A stretch of 64,000 nt of DNA from Caulobacter sp. NIBR2454 (GCF_027474405.1 NZ_CP114871.1:930001-994000), one strand, 5' to 3'. Shown: positions 17,300 to 26,236, counted from the first letter of the stretch. Program-made: numbers and translations. The notes: generated from the sequence alone by a model not told the origin.

Positions 17300-18619
17300 G
17301 TGAACAAGAACATGCTGACCCTGCAGAAGGCGACGAGCCTTCAGACCTTTCTGGAAGGCCTCGGAAGCGTTCCGAAGAATGCAGCGATCGGGCAGGAAAA
17401 GCCTCGTACCGCGCAGTGCGACTTGTCCGACGCCTGCGCCAACGCAGAGCAAATCATAAGCCCCCAGCACCTGGATTTCTTCCGGCGCCACACGAGCGAC
17501 AGCCCGGTGCTGGCGGTCAGCCTAGAGACGATCCGGGCCAAATTCCGGAAGATGAAGGCGGTGATGCCGCGGGGCGTGCGCATCATGTACGCCATGAAGG
17601 CCAATGATCACCCGGACATCTTGGACTTGATCATCCAGGAGGGCGGTCAGTTTGACTGCGCGTCGGACAGAGAGATCTTAAAGGTCCATGAGGCGGCCGC
17701 GCGCGTGGGCTTCAAGGGTGACCTGGGCGCGCTCTGCTCCTTTGGAAACACCAACAAGCGCGAAGCGCAGATTGCGGCCTCGTTTGCTCGCGGAGTCCGG
17801 CTGTTCGTGGCCGACTATGAAGACGAGATCGAGAAGATCGCCCGCGCGGCGCCAGGCTCGAAGGTGTTCATCCGCATTTCGCTTCTGGAGACAGCCGACA
17901 CCGCCGCCAAGGCGTTTTCCAACAAGTTCGGCTGCTCGCCAGAAAAGGCCGTCGTCCTGACCGCTCTCGCCAAGGAAAGGGGGCTCGTTCCCATCGGCTT
18001 CTCCGTCCACGTCGGGGGGCAGCAGCGCGACGTCAGCGCCTTCGCCAATGCCGTCAAGGTCATCGCCCAACTGTTCAGGGCCGCGGAGGCGCAGGGCGTT
18101 GAGACGATGTCGTTCGTCAATCTCGGCGGCGGCTTTCCCGGCGCCTACAACGAGACCGTGCCGAACATAGAAGCCTATGGCCAGATGATCCGCGAGGCGT
18201 GTCGCGAACACTTTGGAGGCCGTAGGATCACCGTCGCCATCGAGCCCGGCCGGGGAATGGTCGCTGACGCCGGGGTCATCCGCTGCACGGTGGTCAACTT
18301 CAAGACGCCTGAAAAGCCAGGCGACAAGCACATGCTGATCACCGACGTGGGCAAGTTCAGTGGCCTCTACGAGGTCACCGATGAGAAAATCCACTATCGC
18401 TTCGCCACAGATAGGGCGGTCGGGAACATGGTCGAGTGCGAGTGGCTGGACGACAGCTGCGACAGCAGCGGCGTGAACTACAAGACCCGGTCGATCTGGA
18501 TGCCCCAGGACACTCGGCCTGGCGACGCCCTCTATATCGCCAGCACCGGCGCCTACACCGTCGCCTACAGCATGCCCGGCTTCAACAGCCTGCCGCCGGT
18601 GGTCTGCAAGGTTTTCTGA
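17300..18619 (+). CDS. Fold-III PLP-dependent decarboxylase (ornithine decarboxylase-like)
   Basis: A 439-residue alanine-racemase-fold decarboxylase. Key ODC residues are visible: the PLP lysine K100 in YAMKAND, the phosphate-binding glycines in FVNLGGGFPG and IEPGRGMVADAG, the catalytic Cys C387 in DDSCDSSG, and GAYTVAYSMPGFN with the PLP-contacting Tyr. The first 60 residues are an unusual extension without clear homology. The substrate is probably a basic amino acid such as ornithine or lysine, giving a polyamine precursor, but the specificity helix is not diagnostic by eye. GTG 17300 is the longest start; ATG 17312 is a close alternative. The upstream region and first 150 bases are less GC-rich than neighbours. 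Its leader can fold into nested hairpins. Confidence 0.85.
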   Translation: MNKNMLTLQKATSLQTFLEGLGSVPKNAAIGQEKPRTAQCDLSDACANAEQIISPQHLDFFRRHTSDSPVLAVSLETIRAKFRKMKAVMPRGVRIMYAMKANDHPDILDLIIQEGGQFDCASDREILKVHEAAARVGFKGDLGALCSFGNTNKREAQIAASFARGVRLFVADYEDEIEKIARAAPGSKVFIRISLLETADTAAKAFSNKFGCSPEKAVVLTALAKERGLVPIGFSVHVGGQQRDVSAFANAVKVIAQLFRAAEAQGVETMSFVNLGGGFPGAYNETVPNIEAYGQMIREACREHFGGRRITVAIEPGRGMVADAGVIRCTVVNFKTPEKPGDKHMLITDVGKFSGLYEVTDEKIHYRFATDRAVGNMVECEWLDDSCDSSGVNYKTRSIWMPQDTRPGDALYIASTGAYTVAYSMPGFNSLPPVVCKVF

Positions 18620-18632
18620 CTGGCGACCGCGG

Positions 18633-18656
18633 CTGCTGACATCAGCTGACAGCAGG
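18633..18656. promoter_or_regulatory. Candidate operator before the frameshifted lipocalin-like gene
   Basis: CTGCTGACATCAGCTGACAG followed by CAGG is a quasi-palindrome (CTGCTG at one end, CAGCAG at the other). With one gap it matches the minus strand of 16326-16350 at 21 of 25 aligned positions. It lies 40 bases before the ATG at 18697. Confidence 0.5.
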
Positions 18657-18696
18657 AGCGGATAGGACATACCCCATCCATCCGGGGGGCCGTTCC

Positions 18697-19145
18697 ATGA
18701 CATCCGATTTCGACTTCCTGTTCGGCCGTTGGGAGGTGAGCCACCGACGCCTGAAGCAGCGCCATGTGGGGGCCGACGACTGGAGCGGCTTCGACACCGT
18801 CGTCACCTGCGAGCCGCGCCTGGACGGACTGGTCAATGTGGAGGAGCACCGCAAGGACGGTGCGCCGTTCGGCTTCGCCCTGCGCACCTTCGATCCGGCG
18901 ACGGGGCGTGGTCGATCTATTGGGTCAGCCCGGCGGACGGGCTGCTGCAGCCGCCGGTGCATGGGCGGTTCGAGGACGGGATCGGCGTCTTCGAAGGCGA
19001 GGATGTGGATGAGGGACGGCCGATCCGCGCCCGCTACACCTGGTCAGACATCGCCGCCGACAGCGCCCGCTGGAGTCAGGCTTATTCTTTGGACGGCGGC
19101 GAGACCTGGGAGACCAACTGGGTGATGGCGTTCGTGCGAAGCTGA
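18697..19145 (+). pseudogene. Lipocalin-like (DUF1579-type) gene with a single-base frameshift
   Basis: The frame from ATG 18697 encodes DFDFLFGRWEVSHRRLKQRH and continues sensibly to FALRTFDPATG, then turns to Arg/Ser/Cys-rich noise. A second frame carries on from base 18909 with WSIYWVSPADGLLQPP, through TWSDIAADSARWSQAYSLDG, to stop 19143-19145. The break falls in the G-run at 18903-18906: adding one G would restore T-G-A-W and one 149-residue protein. The restored protein fits the small beta-barrel families with an FLxGxW start. It is either a recent frameshift mutation or a homopolymer base-call error. A WYL-regulator-type operator precedes it. Confidence 0.75.
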
Positions 19146-19212
19146 GCGATCCGGGTTCGCCTTCCCGCTCCGCGCGTTTAAGCTGCTCAGGGACGCCAGG
19201 GAGGCTTTGCGT

Positions 19213-20679
19213 ATGACCGATGTCATGATCGGGTTTTCGGACAAGCCGGAGGGCCTGAGGCTTGATCGCGCCAACCGGCACGGGATCGTGGCGGGCGCGA
19301 CGGGGACGGGCAAGACCGTCACCCTGCAGGTGCTGGCCCAGGGCTTCTCCGACGCCGGGGTGCCGGTGTTCACCGCCGATGTGAAGGGCGATCTGTCGGG
19401 TGTGTGCGTGGCGGGCGCTCCTAATGAAAAGCTGCTGGCGCGCGCCGCCGAGATGGGGGTGACCCTGACGCCATCCGGGGCGCCGGTGGTGTTCTGGGAC
19501 CTGTTCGCCGAGAAGGGCCACCCGATCCGGGCGACTGTGTCGGAGATGGGGCCGGTGCTGCTGTCGCGCCTGTTCGATCTGAACGAGGTGCAGGAAGGCG
19601 TGATGCACATCGCCTTCGAGGTGGCGGACCGCGAGGGGCTGCTGCTGCTGGATCTGGACGATCTGCAGTCGGTGCTGGCCTATCTGTCGGAGAACGCCAA
19701 GGAGATCGGCCAGGTCTATGGCAACGTCGCCCCGGCCACGGTCGGCGCGCTGCAACGACAGTTGCTGACCCTGCGCAGCCAGGGGGGCGAGGCGTTCTTT
19801 GGCGAACCGGCCCTGCGGTTGGCGGACCTGATGCGGACGGACGCGCAGGGGCGCGGCTATGTGAACGTGCTGGCCGCCGACAAGCTGATCGCCAGTCCGC
19901 AGCTCTACGCCACCTTCCTGCTGTGGCTGATGAGCGAGCTGTTCGAGGAGCTTCCGGAGGTGGGCGATCCGGACAAGCCCAAGCTGGTGTTCTTTTTCGA
20001 TGAAGCGCACCTGCTGTTTCGCGACGCGCCCAAGCCGCTGCTGCAGAAGATCGAGCAGGTGGTGCGCCTGATCCGGTCCAAGGGCGTGGGCATCTATTTC
20101 GTCACCCAGAACCCGGCGGACGTGCCCGACAGCGTTCTGGCCCAGCTGGGCAACCGCATCCAGCACGCCCTGCGCGCCTATACGCCCGGCGAGCAGAAGG
20201 GGCTTAAGGCGGCGGCCGAAAGCTTCCGCGCTAATCCGGCCTTTGACACGGCCGAGGCGATCCAGGCCCTAGGCGTGGGCGAGGCGCTGGTCTCGGTGCT
20301 GGACGAGAAGGGCGCGCCGACCGTGGTGGCGCGGACGAAGGTGCGGCCGCCCAATTCGCGCATCGGGCCCGCGACGCCGTTTGAACGCGATGCTGTGCAG
20401 GCGCAAAGTCCGGTACGGGGGCTCTATGACACGCCCCTGAACCGCAAATCCGCGCATGAGATGCTGCAGGACCGCGCGGGGGCGGCCGCCAAGAGCCAGA
20501 AACCGAAATCCGAGCCAAGGTTCGAACAGCGGGAGGAAGCTCCTTCACGCCCCGCCCCGCGCCGCTCCAACCGCCAGTCAGCGGGCGAGGCCTTCACCAA
20601 GTCGATGCTGCGGACGATTGGCAGCCAACTGGGGCGCGAGCTGATCCGTGGGGTGCTGGGGGGATTGCGGCGGCGGTAG
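19213..20679 (+). CDS. HerA/FtsK-type ATPase (DUF853, YjgR-like)
   Basis: A 488-residue P-loop ATPase. Walker A is GATGTGKT (28-35), Walker B is [13 protein letters not shown] (D263, E264), and a sensor-like [11 protein letters not shown] follows. The DUF853 signatures [20 protein letters not shown] and [14 protein letters not shown] are clear. The C-terminal about 80 residues are a low-complexity basic and Pro-rich tail before a final helix. The family is named after E. coli YjgR, and its function is not established beyond a HerA-like helicase/translocase fold. ATG 19213 is preferred, with GGGAGG 10 bases before; TTG 19207 is two codons earlier. Confidence 0.92.
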   Translation: MTDVMIGFSDKPEGLRLDRANRHGIVAGATGTGKTVTLQVLAQGFSDAGVPVFTADVKGDLSGVCVAGAPNEKLLARAAEMGVTLTPSGAPVVFWDLFAEKGHPIRATVSEMGPVLLSRLFDLNEVQEGVMHIAFEVADREGLLLLDLDDLQSVLAYLSENAKEIGQVYGNVAPATVGALQRQLLTLRSQGGEAFFGEPALRLADLMRTDAQGRGYVNVLAADKLIASPQLYATFLLWLMSELFEELPEVGDPDKPKLVFFFDEAHLLFRDAPKPLLQKIEQVVRLIRSKGVGIYFVTQNPADVPDSVLAQLGNRIQHALRAYTPGEQKGLKAAAESFRANPAFDTAEAIQALGVGEALVSVLDEKGAPTVVARTKVRPPNSRIGPATPFERDAVQAQSPVRGLYDTPLNRKSAHEMLQDRAGAAAKSQKPKSEPRFEQREEAPSRPAPRRSNRQSAGEAFTKSMLRTIGSQLGRELIRGVLGGLRRR

Positions 20680-20691
20680 GCGCGGTGCGTG

Positions 20692-20785
20692 CTTCGAGAC
20701 GCGCTTGCGCGCTCCTCAGTATGACGGGCTTTTATCGCAACTACGCGTAATCCTGGGGAGCGGCCCGGCAGGCCGCGTCTCGAAG
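20692..20785. repeat. Imperfect inverted-repeat element (MITE-like)
   Basis: CTTCGAGACGCG (20692-20703) and CGCGTCTCGAAG (20774-20785) are perfect inverted ends. Inside them GCTCCTCAGTATGACG mirrors CGTAATCCTGGGGAGC with a few mismatches, so the whole 94 bases can fold back. No gene is seen in 20680-20922. The rest of that gap holds nothing I can name. Confidence 0.6.
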
Positions 20786-20922
20786 GGCGACGGCTTTCCC
20801 TATCTCCGTCATCATCGCCCTTGTGGCGAGGATCCGGAAGCGGCTGAGGTTCTGGGTTGGTGCTGCGGAACAGCCGCGCTCTTTGCGACCGATGCGGAGT
20901 TTCTGGGCCCTAGGCACGAGGC

Positions 20923-21669
20923 CTAGGGTGCCGGAGCTTTGGTATGGACGCGCATCGCCAGTGCGCGGTCACACGCCGCGTGGGCGTGGATGCCGGTGGT
21001 GTCGTAGACGGGGACGGTGCTGTCTTCTTGCCCCACCAGCAGCATGATCTCAGTGCAGCCCAGGATGATAGCTTCCGCGCCGGCCTCGACCAGGCGGGCG
21101 ATGATCTGGCGGTAGGCTTCGCGCGACGCCGGCTCGATGCGGCCGGAGATCAGCTCTTGATAGATGACGTCGTGGACGACCTTGCGGTCCTCCGGCCAGG
21201 GGATGATCACCTCCAGGCCGAAGCGTTCGGCCAGGCGGCCCTTGTAGAAGTCCTGCTCCATGGTGAAGGCGGTGCCCAGCAGGCCCACGCGCTTGATGCC
21301 GGCGGCGGCGATCTGCTCGCCGGTGGCGTCGGCGATGTGCAGCAGGGGCGCCTTGACCGCCGCCTCGATGGCCGGGGCCATGCGGTGCATGGTGTTGGTG
21401 CAGATGACCAGGAAGTCGGCGCCGCCGGCCTCCAGCCGCCTGGCGGCGTCGATCATCAGGTCGGTCAGTTCGTCCCAGCGGCCGTCATGCTGCAGGGCCT
21501 CGATCCGCGAAAAGTCGAACGACCACATCAGGCACTGGGCGGACGCCGTCTGGCCCAGGGCGTCGCGGGTGCGTTGGTTGATGATGCGGTAGTACTCGGC
21601 CGAGCTCTCCCAGCTCATGCCGCCGATCAGGCCGATGGTCGGCAGGGCGCTGTTGGAGGCGGTGGTCAT
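20923..21669 (-). CDS. Aspartate/glutamate racemase family protein
   Basis: A 248-residue cofactor-independent racemase. The two catalytic cysteines are in place: C90 in VICTNTMHR and C205 in ILGCTEIML. The N-terminus has the family start TIGLIGGMSWESSAEYYR, and the C-terminus VPVYDTTGIHAHAACDRAL. It is likely an aspartate racemase (YgeA-like), which interconverts L- and D-amino acids; the exact substrate is not fixed by these motifs. ATG 21669 is preferred; longer readings extend into the divergent promoter shared with the Mpo1-like gene. D-amino acids made here could serve cell-wall chemistry or catabolism. Confidence 0.9.
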   Translation of the reverse strand: MTTASNSALPTIGLIGGMSWESSAEYYRIINQRTRDALGQTASAQCLMWSFDFSRIEALQHDGRWDELTDLMIDAARRLEAGGADFLVICTNTMHRMAPAIEAAVKAPLLHIADATGEQIAAAGIKRVGLLGTAFTMEQDFYKGRLAERFGLEVIIPWPEDRKVVHDVIYQELISGRIEPASREAYRQIIARLVEAGAEAIILGCTEIMLLVGQEDSTVPVYDTTGIHAHAACDRALAMRVHTKAPAP

Positions 21670-21735
21670 GGGTGCGTCTTGCCGATCGGTGGTTGATGTC
21701 CGATCCTCTCCTAAACAAGACCGAGGAAACGATCC

Positions 21736-22065
21736 ATGGGCGTGGCCCCAACCCCCGCCGACGGCGAGCGCTATCGCAGCTTTGGCGAGTTCTACCCCTT
21801 TTATGTGCATGAGCACTCCAACCGCACCAGCCGGCGGCTGCACATCATCGGCACGAGCTGTTCTATCGCTTTGGCGATTTCGGCGGTGGTCTTGCGCGAC
21901 TGGCGGCTGGGGCTGGCGGCGCTGATCTGCGGGTATGCCTTCGCTTGGGTGGGTCACTTCTTCTTCGAGAAGAACAAGCCGGCCACCTTCACCTATCCCC
22001 TGTGGTCGCTGATGGGCGATTTTCGGCTGTTCTTCGAGACGGTGAGCGGCAAGCGCAAGTTCTGA
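21736..22065 (+). CDS. Mpo1-like (DUF962) membrane protein
   Basis: A 109-residue protein of the DUF962/Mpo1 family, whose yeast member Mpo1 is an iron-dependent dioxygenase of 2-hydroxy fatty acids. Signatures are FYPFYVHEHSNRTSRRLHII, with the two-His pattern H-x-x-x-N-x-x-x-R-x-x-H, and WVGHFFFEKNKPATFTYPLW followed by SLMGDFRLF. Two hydrophobic segments lie between (about 37-70). The conserved His and Asn/Glu residues suggest an intact metal site. It is divergent from the racemase gene with 66 bases between the starts. The substrate in bacteria is unknown; a role in hydroxylated lipid turnover is inference. Confidence 0.88.
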   Translation: MGVAPTPADGERYRSFGEFYPFYVHEHSNRTSRRLHIIGTSCSIALAISAVVLRDWRLGLAALICGYAFAWVGHFFFEKNKPATFTYPLWSLMGDFRLFFETVSGKRKF

Positions 22066-22183
22066 GGCCGTGCGGATGGTGCTCTTCTAGGGCAATTTTC
22101 ACGCTCTTTCACGCCCCTTGGCTTCACATGTAAAGTTTTTCCTCGGCGAGGCCTTGCTGGTTCTCGGGAGGGAGGACGGCGCG

Positions 22184-24016
22184 ATGGCCGACAAGCCGGT
22201 TTGGTCGCTGGAGCAGGTGATCGCGAACCTGATCCGAATGGGAGCGAAGTGGCCATCCGAAATTCCCTATTCGTTTGTGCTGCCTGAGCCTGCGAAGACG
22301 AGTCAGACAGGGTTCACCGAGCTCGAACGGGCTTGGGCGCGCGAGGCCTTGGCGCTCATCAGCGACATTGTAGAGGCGCGGTTCGTGGAGGTCGAAGGGG
22401 AAGGCCAGTCATCACAGCCGACGATGCGTATTGGCTGGGACGCTCAAATGAACGCCGCCGGGATCGCCATGATCAGCGCCGTTCGCCCACCGGTTGGCGT
22501 CGGGGAGATCGTGCAAGCCGACATCTGGATTTATCCAGCAACTTCCCAGGTCTCCATGGGGCCGAGAGGGGGTGGCTTTGCAACCTTGCTGCATGAAGTC
22601 TTGCATGGCTTGGGAATTTCACATCCTGGGCAATACCGAAGCGCGGGCCCGATCTACAGCGAGGATGCGCAGTATCTTCAGGACAGCAGGCAATACACGC
22701 TGATGTCCTACTTCGAGGCGGGCTTCACGGGAGCCCATCATTTCGGAGATGGAGGCGCCGTCGCCCGGGCCGCGCACCCGTTGCTGCATGACATCGCCGC
22801 ATTGCAGGCGCTCTACGGCGCGAACAACGCCACGCGGGCGGACGATACGGTCTACGGCTTCAACAGCACAGCGGGGCGTGAATCATTTGATTTCTCCCGC
22901 CTTCCTAATCCGGTCATCGCGATCTGGGACGCCGGCGGGAACGACACGCTCGATCTCTCTGGTACGAACGTCCCCACCTACCTCGATCTCAACGCGGGCG
23001 CTTTCAGCAACGCCCTGTCGATGACCAAGAACATCTCGATCGCCTATGGCGTTACGATCGAGAACGCTCGGGGTGGGAGCGGGGCCGACAGCATTGTCGG
23101 CAATGCGGTCGGCAACCGCCTGGAGGGCGGCGCGGGAGACGACGTCCTCGACGGGCGGGGCGGCTGGGACACGGCGGTCTATTCCGGCCGGAAGGACGAC
23201 TATGGTGTGGTCCGCAACGACGACGGGACCTACGCCGTGACGGACAAGCGGGCAGGGGCTCCCGACGGTCAAGATCGGCTGACCGACATCGAGAAGCTTC
23301 AGTTCGCCGACGGGGCGACCGTTCTTAACCCCGCGTCCGTGCCAGCCGTCATCGTCACGGCCACCGAGGCGGTGCTGCGCGGCGGCGAAGACTTCCAGCA
23401 GGCGCTTGCCGTTCAAGTTTCGGAAGGCGTTCTGACCGAGGCTGAAGCGGTCGAGATGGTCATTGAAGCGGCCGACGGGACGACGTCGGTGGCGTCGCTG
23501 GCCTATCAGTTCTTCACCGGAAAGACGCCAAGCGGCGGAGGTCTGGACTATCTGGTGGCGGCGGACGGCCCCAATCCACAAAGCCTCGACAGCACCTACT
23601 ACGGGGCCTTCAATCTTGAGAACCGCTACATCAACTTCGCGGTGAACCTGGGCCGGGACGGGGAGGGGAAGGCCGCCTTCGCGCAAAAGTACGGTTCGCT
23701 GAATCTGATGGACGCCGGGCGCGAGGCTTACCGGGCCATCTTCGGCGCGGCGCCGACCGACTCAAAGCTGCATGACCTGATCGATAGTCGCGCGGGCTAT
23801 TTCGAAAGTCTCGGCGGCGCGGGCATCGGCGCAAAAGCCGCAATGGTGGGCTGGCTGTTGGCGGAGGCGGTGAAAGCCGATGTCGGCGTCATGGCGCGGT
23901 CGAACGCCGCATGGCTGGCCGATCTGGCGGACGGGGCGCCGTCCCGGGGCTATGCCGTGGACCTGCTGGACCCCGCAAACGGTTACTACAGAACGGATTT
24001 CATCTTCGGCGGATAG
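22184..24016 (+). CDS. Serralysin-family (M10) secreted metalloprotease, first of tandem pair
   Basis: A 610-residue metzincin. The zinc site is HEVLHGLGISH (H137, E138, H141, H147) and the Met-turn is YTLMSYFE (M174). A serralysin-type RTX region follows (GNAVGNRLEGGAGDDVLDGR), with few calcium nonapeptides, then a DIEKLQFADG segment. A C-terminal helical domain (about 400-590) has ASLAYQFFTGKTPSGGGLDY and ENRYINFAVNLG. No N-terminal signal peptide is present, as expected for type I secretion by a C-terminal signal. ATG 22184 follows the very strong GGGAGGGAGGA; an upstream start at 22118 lacks this. It is a paralog of the next gene. The ABC/MFP/TolC exporter genes are not in the window. Confidence 0.9.
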   Translation: MADKPVWSLEQVIANLIRMGAKWPSEIPYSFVLPEPAKTSQTGFTELERAWAREALALISDIVEARFVEVEGEGQSSQPTMRIGWDAQMNAAGIAMISAVRPPVGVGEIVQADIWIYPATSQVSMGPRGGGFATLLHEVLHGLGISHPGQYRSAGPIYSEDAQYLQDSRQYTLMSYFEAGFTGAHHFGDGGAVARAAHPLLHDIAALQALYGANNATRADDTVYGFNSTAGRESFDFSRLPNPVIAIWDAGGNDTLDLSGTNVPTYLDLNAGAFSNALSMTKNISIAYGVTIENARGGSGADSIVGNAVGNRLEGGAGDDVLDGRGGWDTAVYSGRKDDYGVVRNDDGTYAVTDKRAGAPDGQDRLTDIEKLQFADGATVLNPASVPAVIVTATEAVLRGGEDFQQALAVQVSEGVLTEAEAVEMVIEAADGTTSVASLAYQFFTGKTPSGGGLDYLVAADGPNPQSLDSTYYGAFNLENRYINFAVNLGRDGEGKAAFAQKYGSLNLMDAGREAYRAIFGAAPTDSKLHDLIDSRAGYFESLGGAGIGAKAAMVGWLLAEAVKADVGVMARSNAAWLADLADGAPSRGYAVDLLDPANGYYRTDFIFGG

Positions 24017-24063
24017 CGAGGTTGTGTTGTCGAGGGCGGCAACCGAAGCGATAGTATTTTTGC

Positions 24064-24108
24064 TGTAGCAACTACAACTACTCTTAGTAGACCACTACAT
24101 GTGCTACA
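24064..24108. promoter_or_regulatory. AT-rich nested inverted repeats between the two proteases
   Basis: TGTAGCA (24064-24070) pairs with TGCTACA (24102-24108), and CTACT-CTT-AGTAG lies inside (24078-24090), in a CTAC-rich, AT-rich stretch between two GC-rich genes. It starts about 140 bases before the second protease and is a good candidate for its promoter or operator. Confidence 0.4.
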
Positions 24109-24205
24109 TCCTGTCGCTGTGAAACCTTGTGCAAACCTTGCTATGGCACGCTCCATTGTCGGCGGAGGCCTTTTGGGTCACGCTTGGTGTGTCCGGGGGG
24201 CTTGA

Positions 24206-26182
24206 GTGGCTTTCGATCAAGAGTGGGAAACCTGCGGGTGCGCGGCCTGCACGGCTGGCCTGGCGCATGAGCAGGCGGCCGGCGATGGTGTGCTGTCCGC
24301 CGCGGCGTCCGCCAAGCCCACGCTGTCGCTGAACGACATCATCAGGAACTACGACCGCAACGACCTGAGCTGGTCGACGGGCACGGTCCTGTACAGCTTC
24401 ATGAGCTCCGCCCCCAGCTCGGTGGGCGCCGACTTCCAGGCCTTCACCGCCGAAGAGCGCAACTTCACCCGCGCGGCGTTCGACCTCATCGCCGACGTGA
24501 TCAATCTGAAGTTCGTGGAGATGACGGACGACGGCACGACCAACGGCCGCATCCGCTTGGGCTCGGACAAGGGCGCCGAAGAGTTCGAGTGGGGTCACGC
24601 CAGCTGGCGCAGCTCGGGCGGCAGCCTGCGCTCGGTCGAGGTGTGGCTGAACCCCGATGCGGTTGACGACCGCAAGTGGTTCTCGGGCGGCTACAACTTC
24701 ATGGCCCTGATGCACGAGATCGTCCACGGGCTGGGGGTGCTGCATCCTGGCGACTACAACGCCAACGGCGGGACGATCACCTACGCCGCCGACGCCACCT
24801 TCATGCAGGACAGCCGGCAGTACACGATCATGTCGTACTTCGCCGGGTCCGAGACCGGCGCCGACTTCCTGTTCGACGCCGAGAACGCGATCTTCTCCGG
24901 CTCGACCCTGCTGCTGCACGACGTGGCGGGTCTGCAGGCCATGTACGGGGCCAATATGAGCACCCGGGCCGGCGACACGGTCTATGGCTACAACAGCACG
25001 GCGGGCCGCGCGGCCTACGACTTCACGGTCACCAAGCAGCCTGTCCTGACCATCTGGGACGGAGGCGGAAACGACACCCTGGACCTGTCGGGCTCCAATC
25101 TCACGACCCGTCTGGACCTCAACGCTGGAGCGTTCAGCGACGCCCTGAGCATGACCAAGAACATCTCCATCGCCTACGGCGTGACGGTGGAGAACGCGCG
25201 AGGCGGATCGGCCGCCGACAGCATCACGGGCAATGCGGTCGACAACCGGATCGAGGGCCGTGGCGGCAACGACACCATCGACGGCGGCGCGGGGACGGAC
25301 ACGGCCGTCTATTCCGGCGCGCGGGCCAACTATAGCTGGACCACCAACGCCGACGGCACGATCACCATCCGCGACCTGCGCGGCGGCTCGCCGGACGGAA
25401 CCGACACGCTCAAATCCATCGAGAAGCTGCAGTTCAGCGACACCGCGATCACCCTGTCCGGGGGCGCGGCTTCGGCGGGGGCCACCCTGGAGACGGCGTT
25501 CCTGAACATCATGCGCCGCAGCCCGGTATCGGCTTCGGATACGGCTCTGATCAGCAGCCTGAACGCCCAGGTCGCCAATGGCTCGATCACCCAGCTTCAG
25601 GCCTATGAAAAGATCGTCGATGCGGCGGCGGCGACCACCAAGGTGGCGGCCCTGGCCTATCAGTTCTTCGTCGGGACGGTCCCGACCGAGGGCGGGTTCG
25701 ACTATCTGCTGACCAGCGCCAGCGGCAACGCCAACAACCTGAACAGCGCCTATTACACCGGCTTCAATGTCGAAAACCGCTACATCAATTTCGCCGTGAA
25801 CCTGGGCAAGCTGGGCGAAGGCAAGACCGCATTCGAGCAGGCCTATGGTGGCAAGACCTTCGAGGCGGCGGTGTCGGACGCCTACCGGACGATTTTCGGC
25901 TCGACGCCCAGCGCGACCAAGATCGACCAGATCCTGGACGCAGACATTGGCGGCGGCATGACCCGTCAGGACTACTTCGAATCCTACGGCGGCGATGAGG
26001 GCGTGGGGGCCAAGGCGGCTATGGTCGGTTGGCTGCTGACCGAGGCGGAGAAGGCCGGGGTGGGCGTCTATGCCAAGGCCGTCGACGCTTATCTGCTGGA
26101 TCTGGCGGACGGGGCGTCGTTCGGGGTCAACCTGATCAACGCCTATGGAAGCGCCGCCTTCATCTATTCGGACCTTGGCTGA
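24206..26182 (+). CDS. Serralysin-family (M10) secreted metalloprotease, Sap-like
   Basis: A 658-residue metzincin with zinc site HEIVHGLGVLH (H170, E171, H174, H180) and Met-turn YTIMSYF (M209). It shares with the upstream paralog the segments LLLHDVAGLQAMYGAN, NDTLDLSGSN, LDLNAGAFSDALSMTKNISI and ENRYINFAVNLGKLGEGK. An RTX-like GNAVDNRIEGRGGNDTIDGG region precedes a C-terminal helical domain, consistent with type I export. The N-terminus carries a CGCAAC motif and no signal peptide. The start is GTG 24206, after GGGGGG; no ATG lies near. Length and layout agree with what I recall of the Caulobacter S-layer-associated protease Sap (about 71 kDa), which cleaves mutant S-layer protein. The assignment to Sap itself is inference. 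Confidence 0.9.
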   Translation: MAFDQEWETCGCAACTAGLAHEQAAGDGVLSAAASAKPTLSLNDIIRNYDRNDLSWSTGTVLYSFMSSAPSSVGADFQAFTAEERNFTRAAFDLIADVINLKFVEMTDDGTTNGRIRLGSDKGAEEFEWGHASWRSSGGSLRSVEVWLNPDAVDDRKWFSGGYNFMALMHEIVHGLGVLHPGDYNANGGTITYAADATFMQDSRQYTIMSYFAGSETGADFLFDAENAIFSGSTLLLHDVAGLQAMYGANMSTRAGDTVYGYNSTAGRAAYDFTVTKQPVLTIWDGGGNDTLDLSGSNLTTRLDLNAGAFSDALSMTKNISIAYGVTVENARGGSAADSITGNAVDNRIEGRGGNDTIDGGAGTDTAVYSGARANYSWTTNADGTITIRDLRGGSPDGTDTLKSIEKLQFSDTAITLSGGAASAGATLETAFLNIMRRSPVSASDTALISSLNAQVANGSITQLQAYEKIVDAAAATTKVAALAYQFFVGTVPTEGGFDYLLTSASGNANNLNSAYYTGFNVENRYINFAVNLGKLGEGKTAFEQAYGGKTFEAAVSDAYRTIFGSTPSATKIDQILDADIGGGMTRQDYFESYGGDEGVGAKAAMVGWLLTEAEKAGVGVYAKAVDAYLLDLADGASFGVNLINAYGSAAFIYSDLG

Positions 26183-26236
26183 CCCTAGGGGGACGCTCTA
26201 GCGTTGCGTCGCAAGAAGACGTGACGAGGAACGCCC

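Noticed and set aside
17206..17607. 133-codon open frame overlapping the start of the ODC-like gene
   Set aside because: It overlaps the decarboxylase by 300 bases out of frame and has composition typical of a shadow frame. Only its first codons are kept as a possible leader peptide in the findings.
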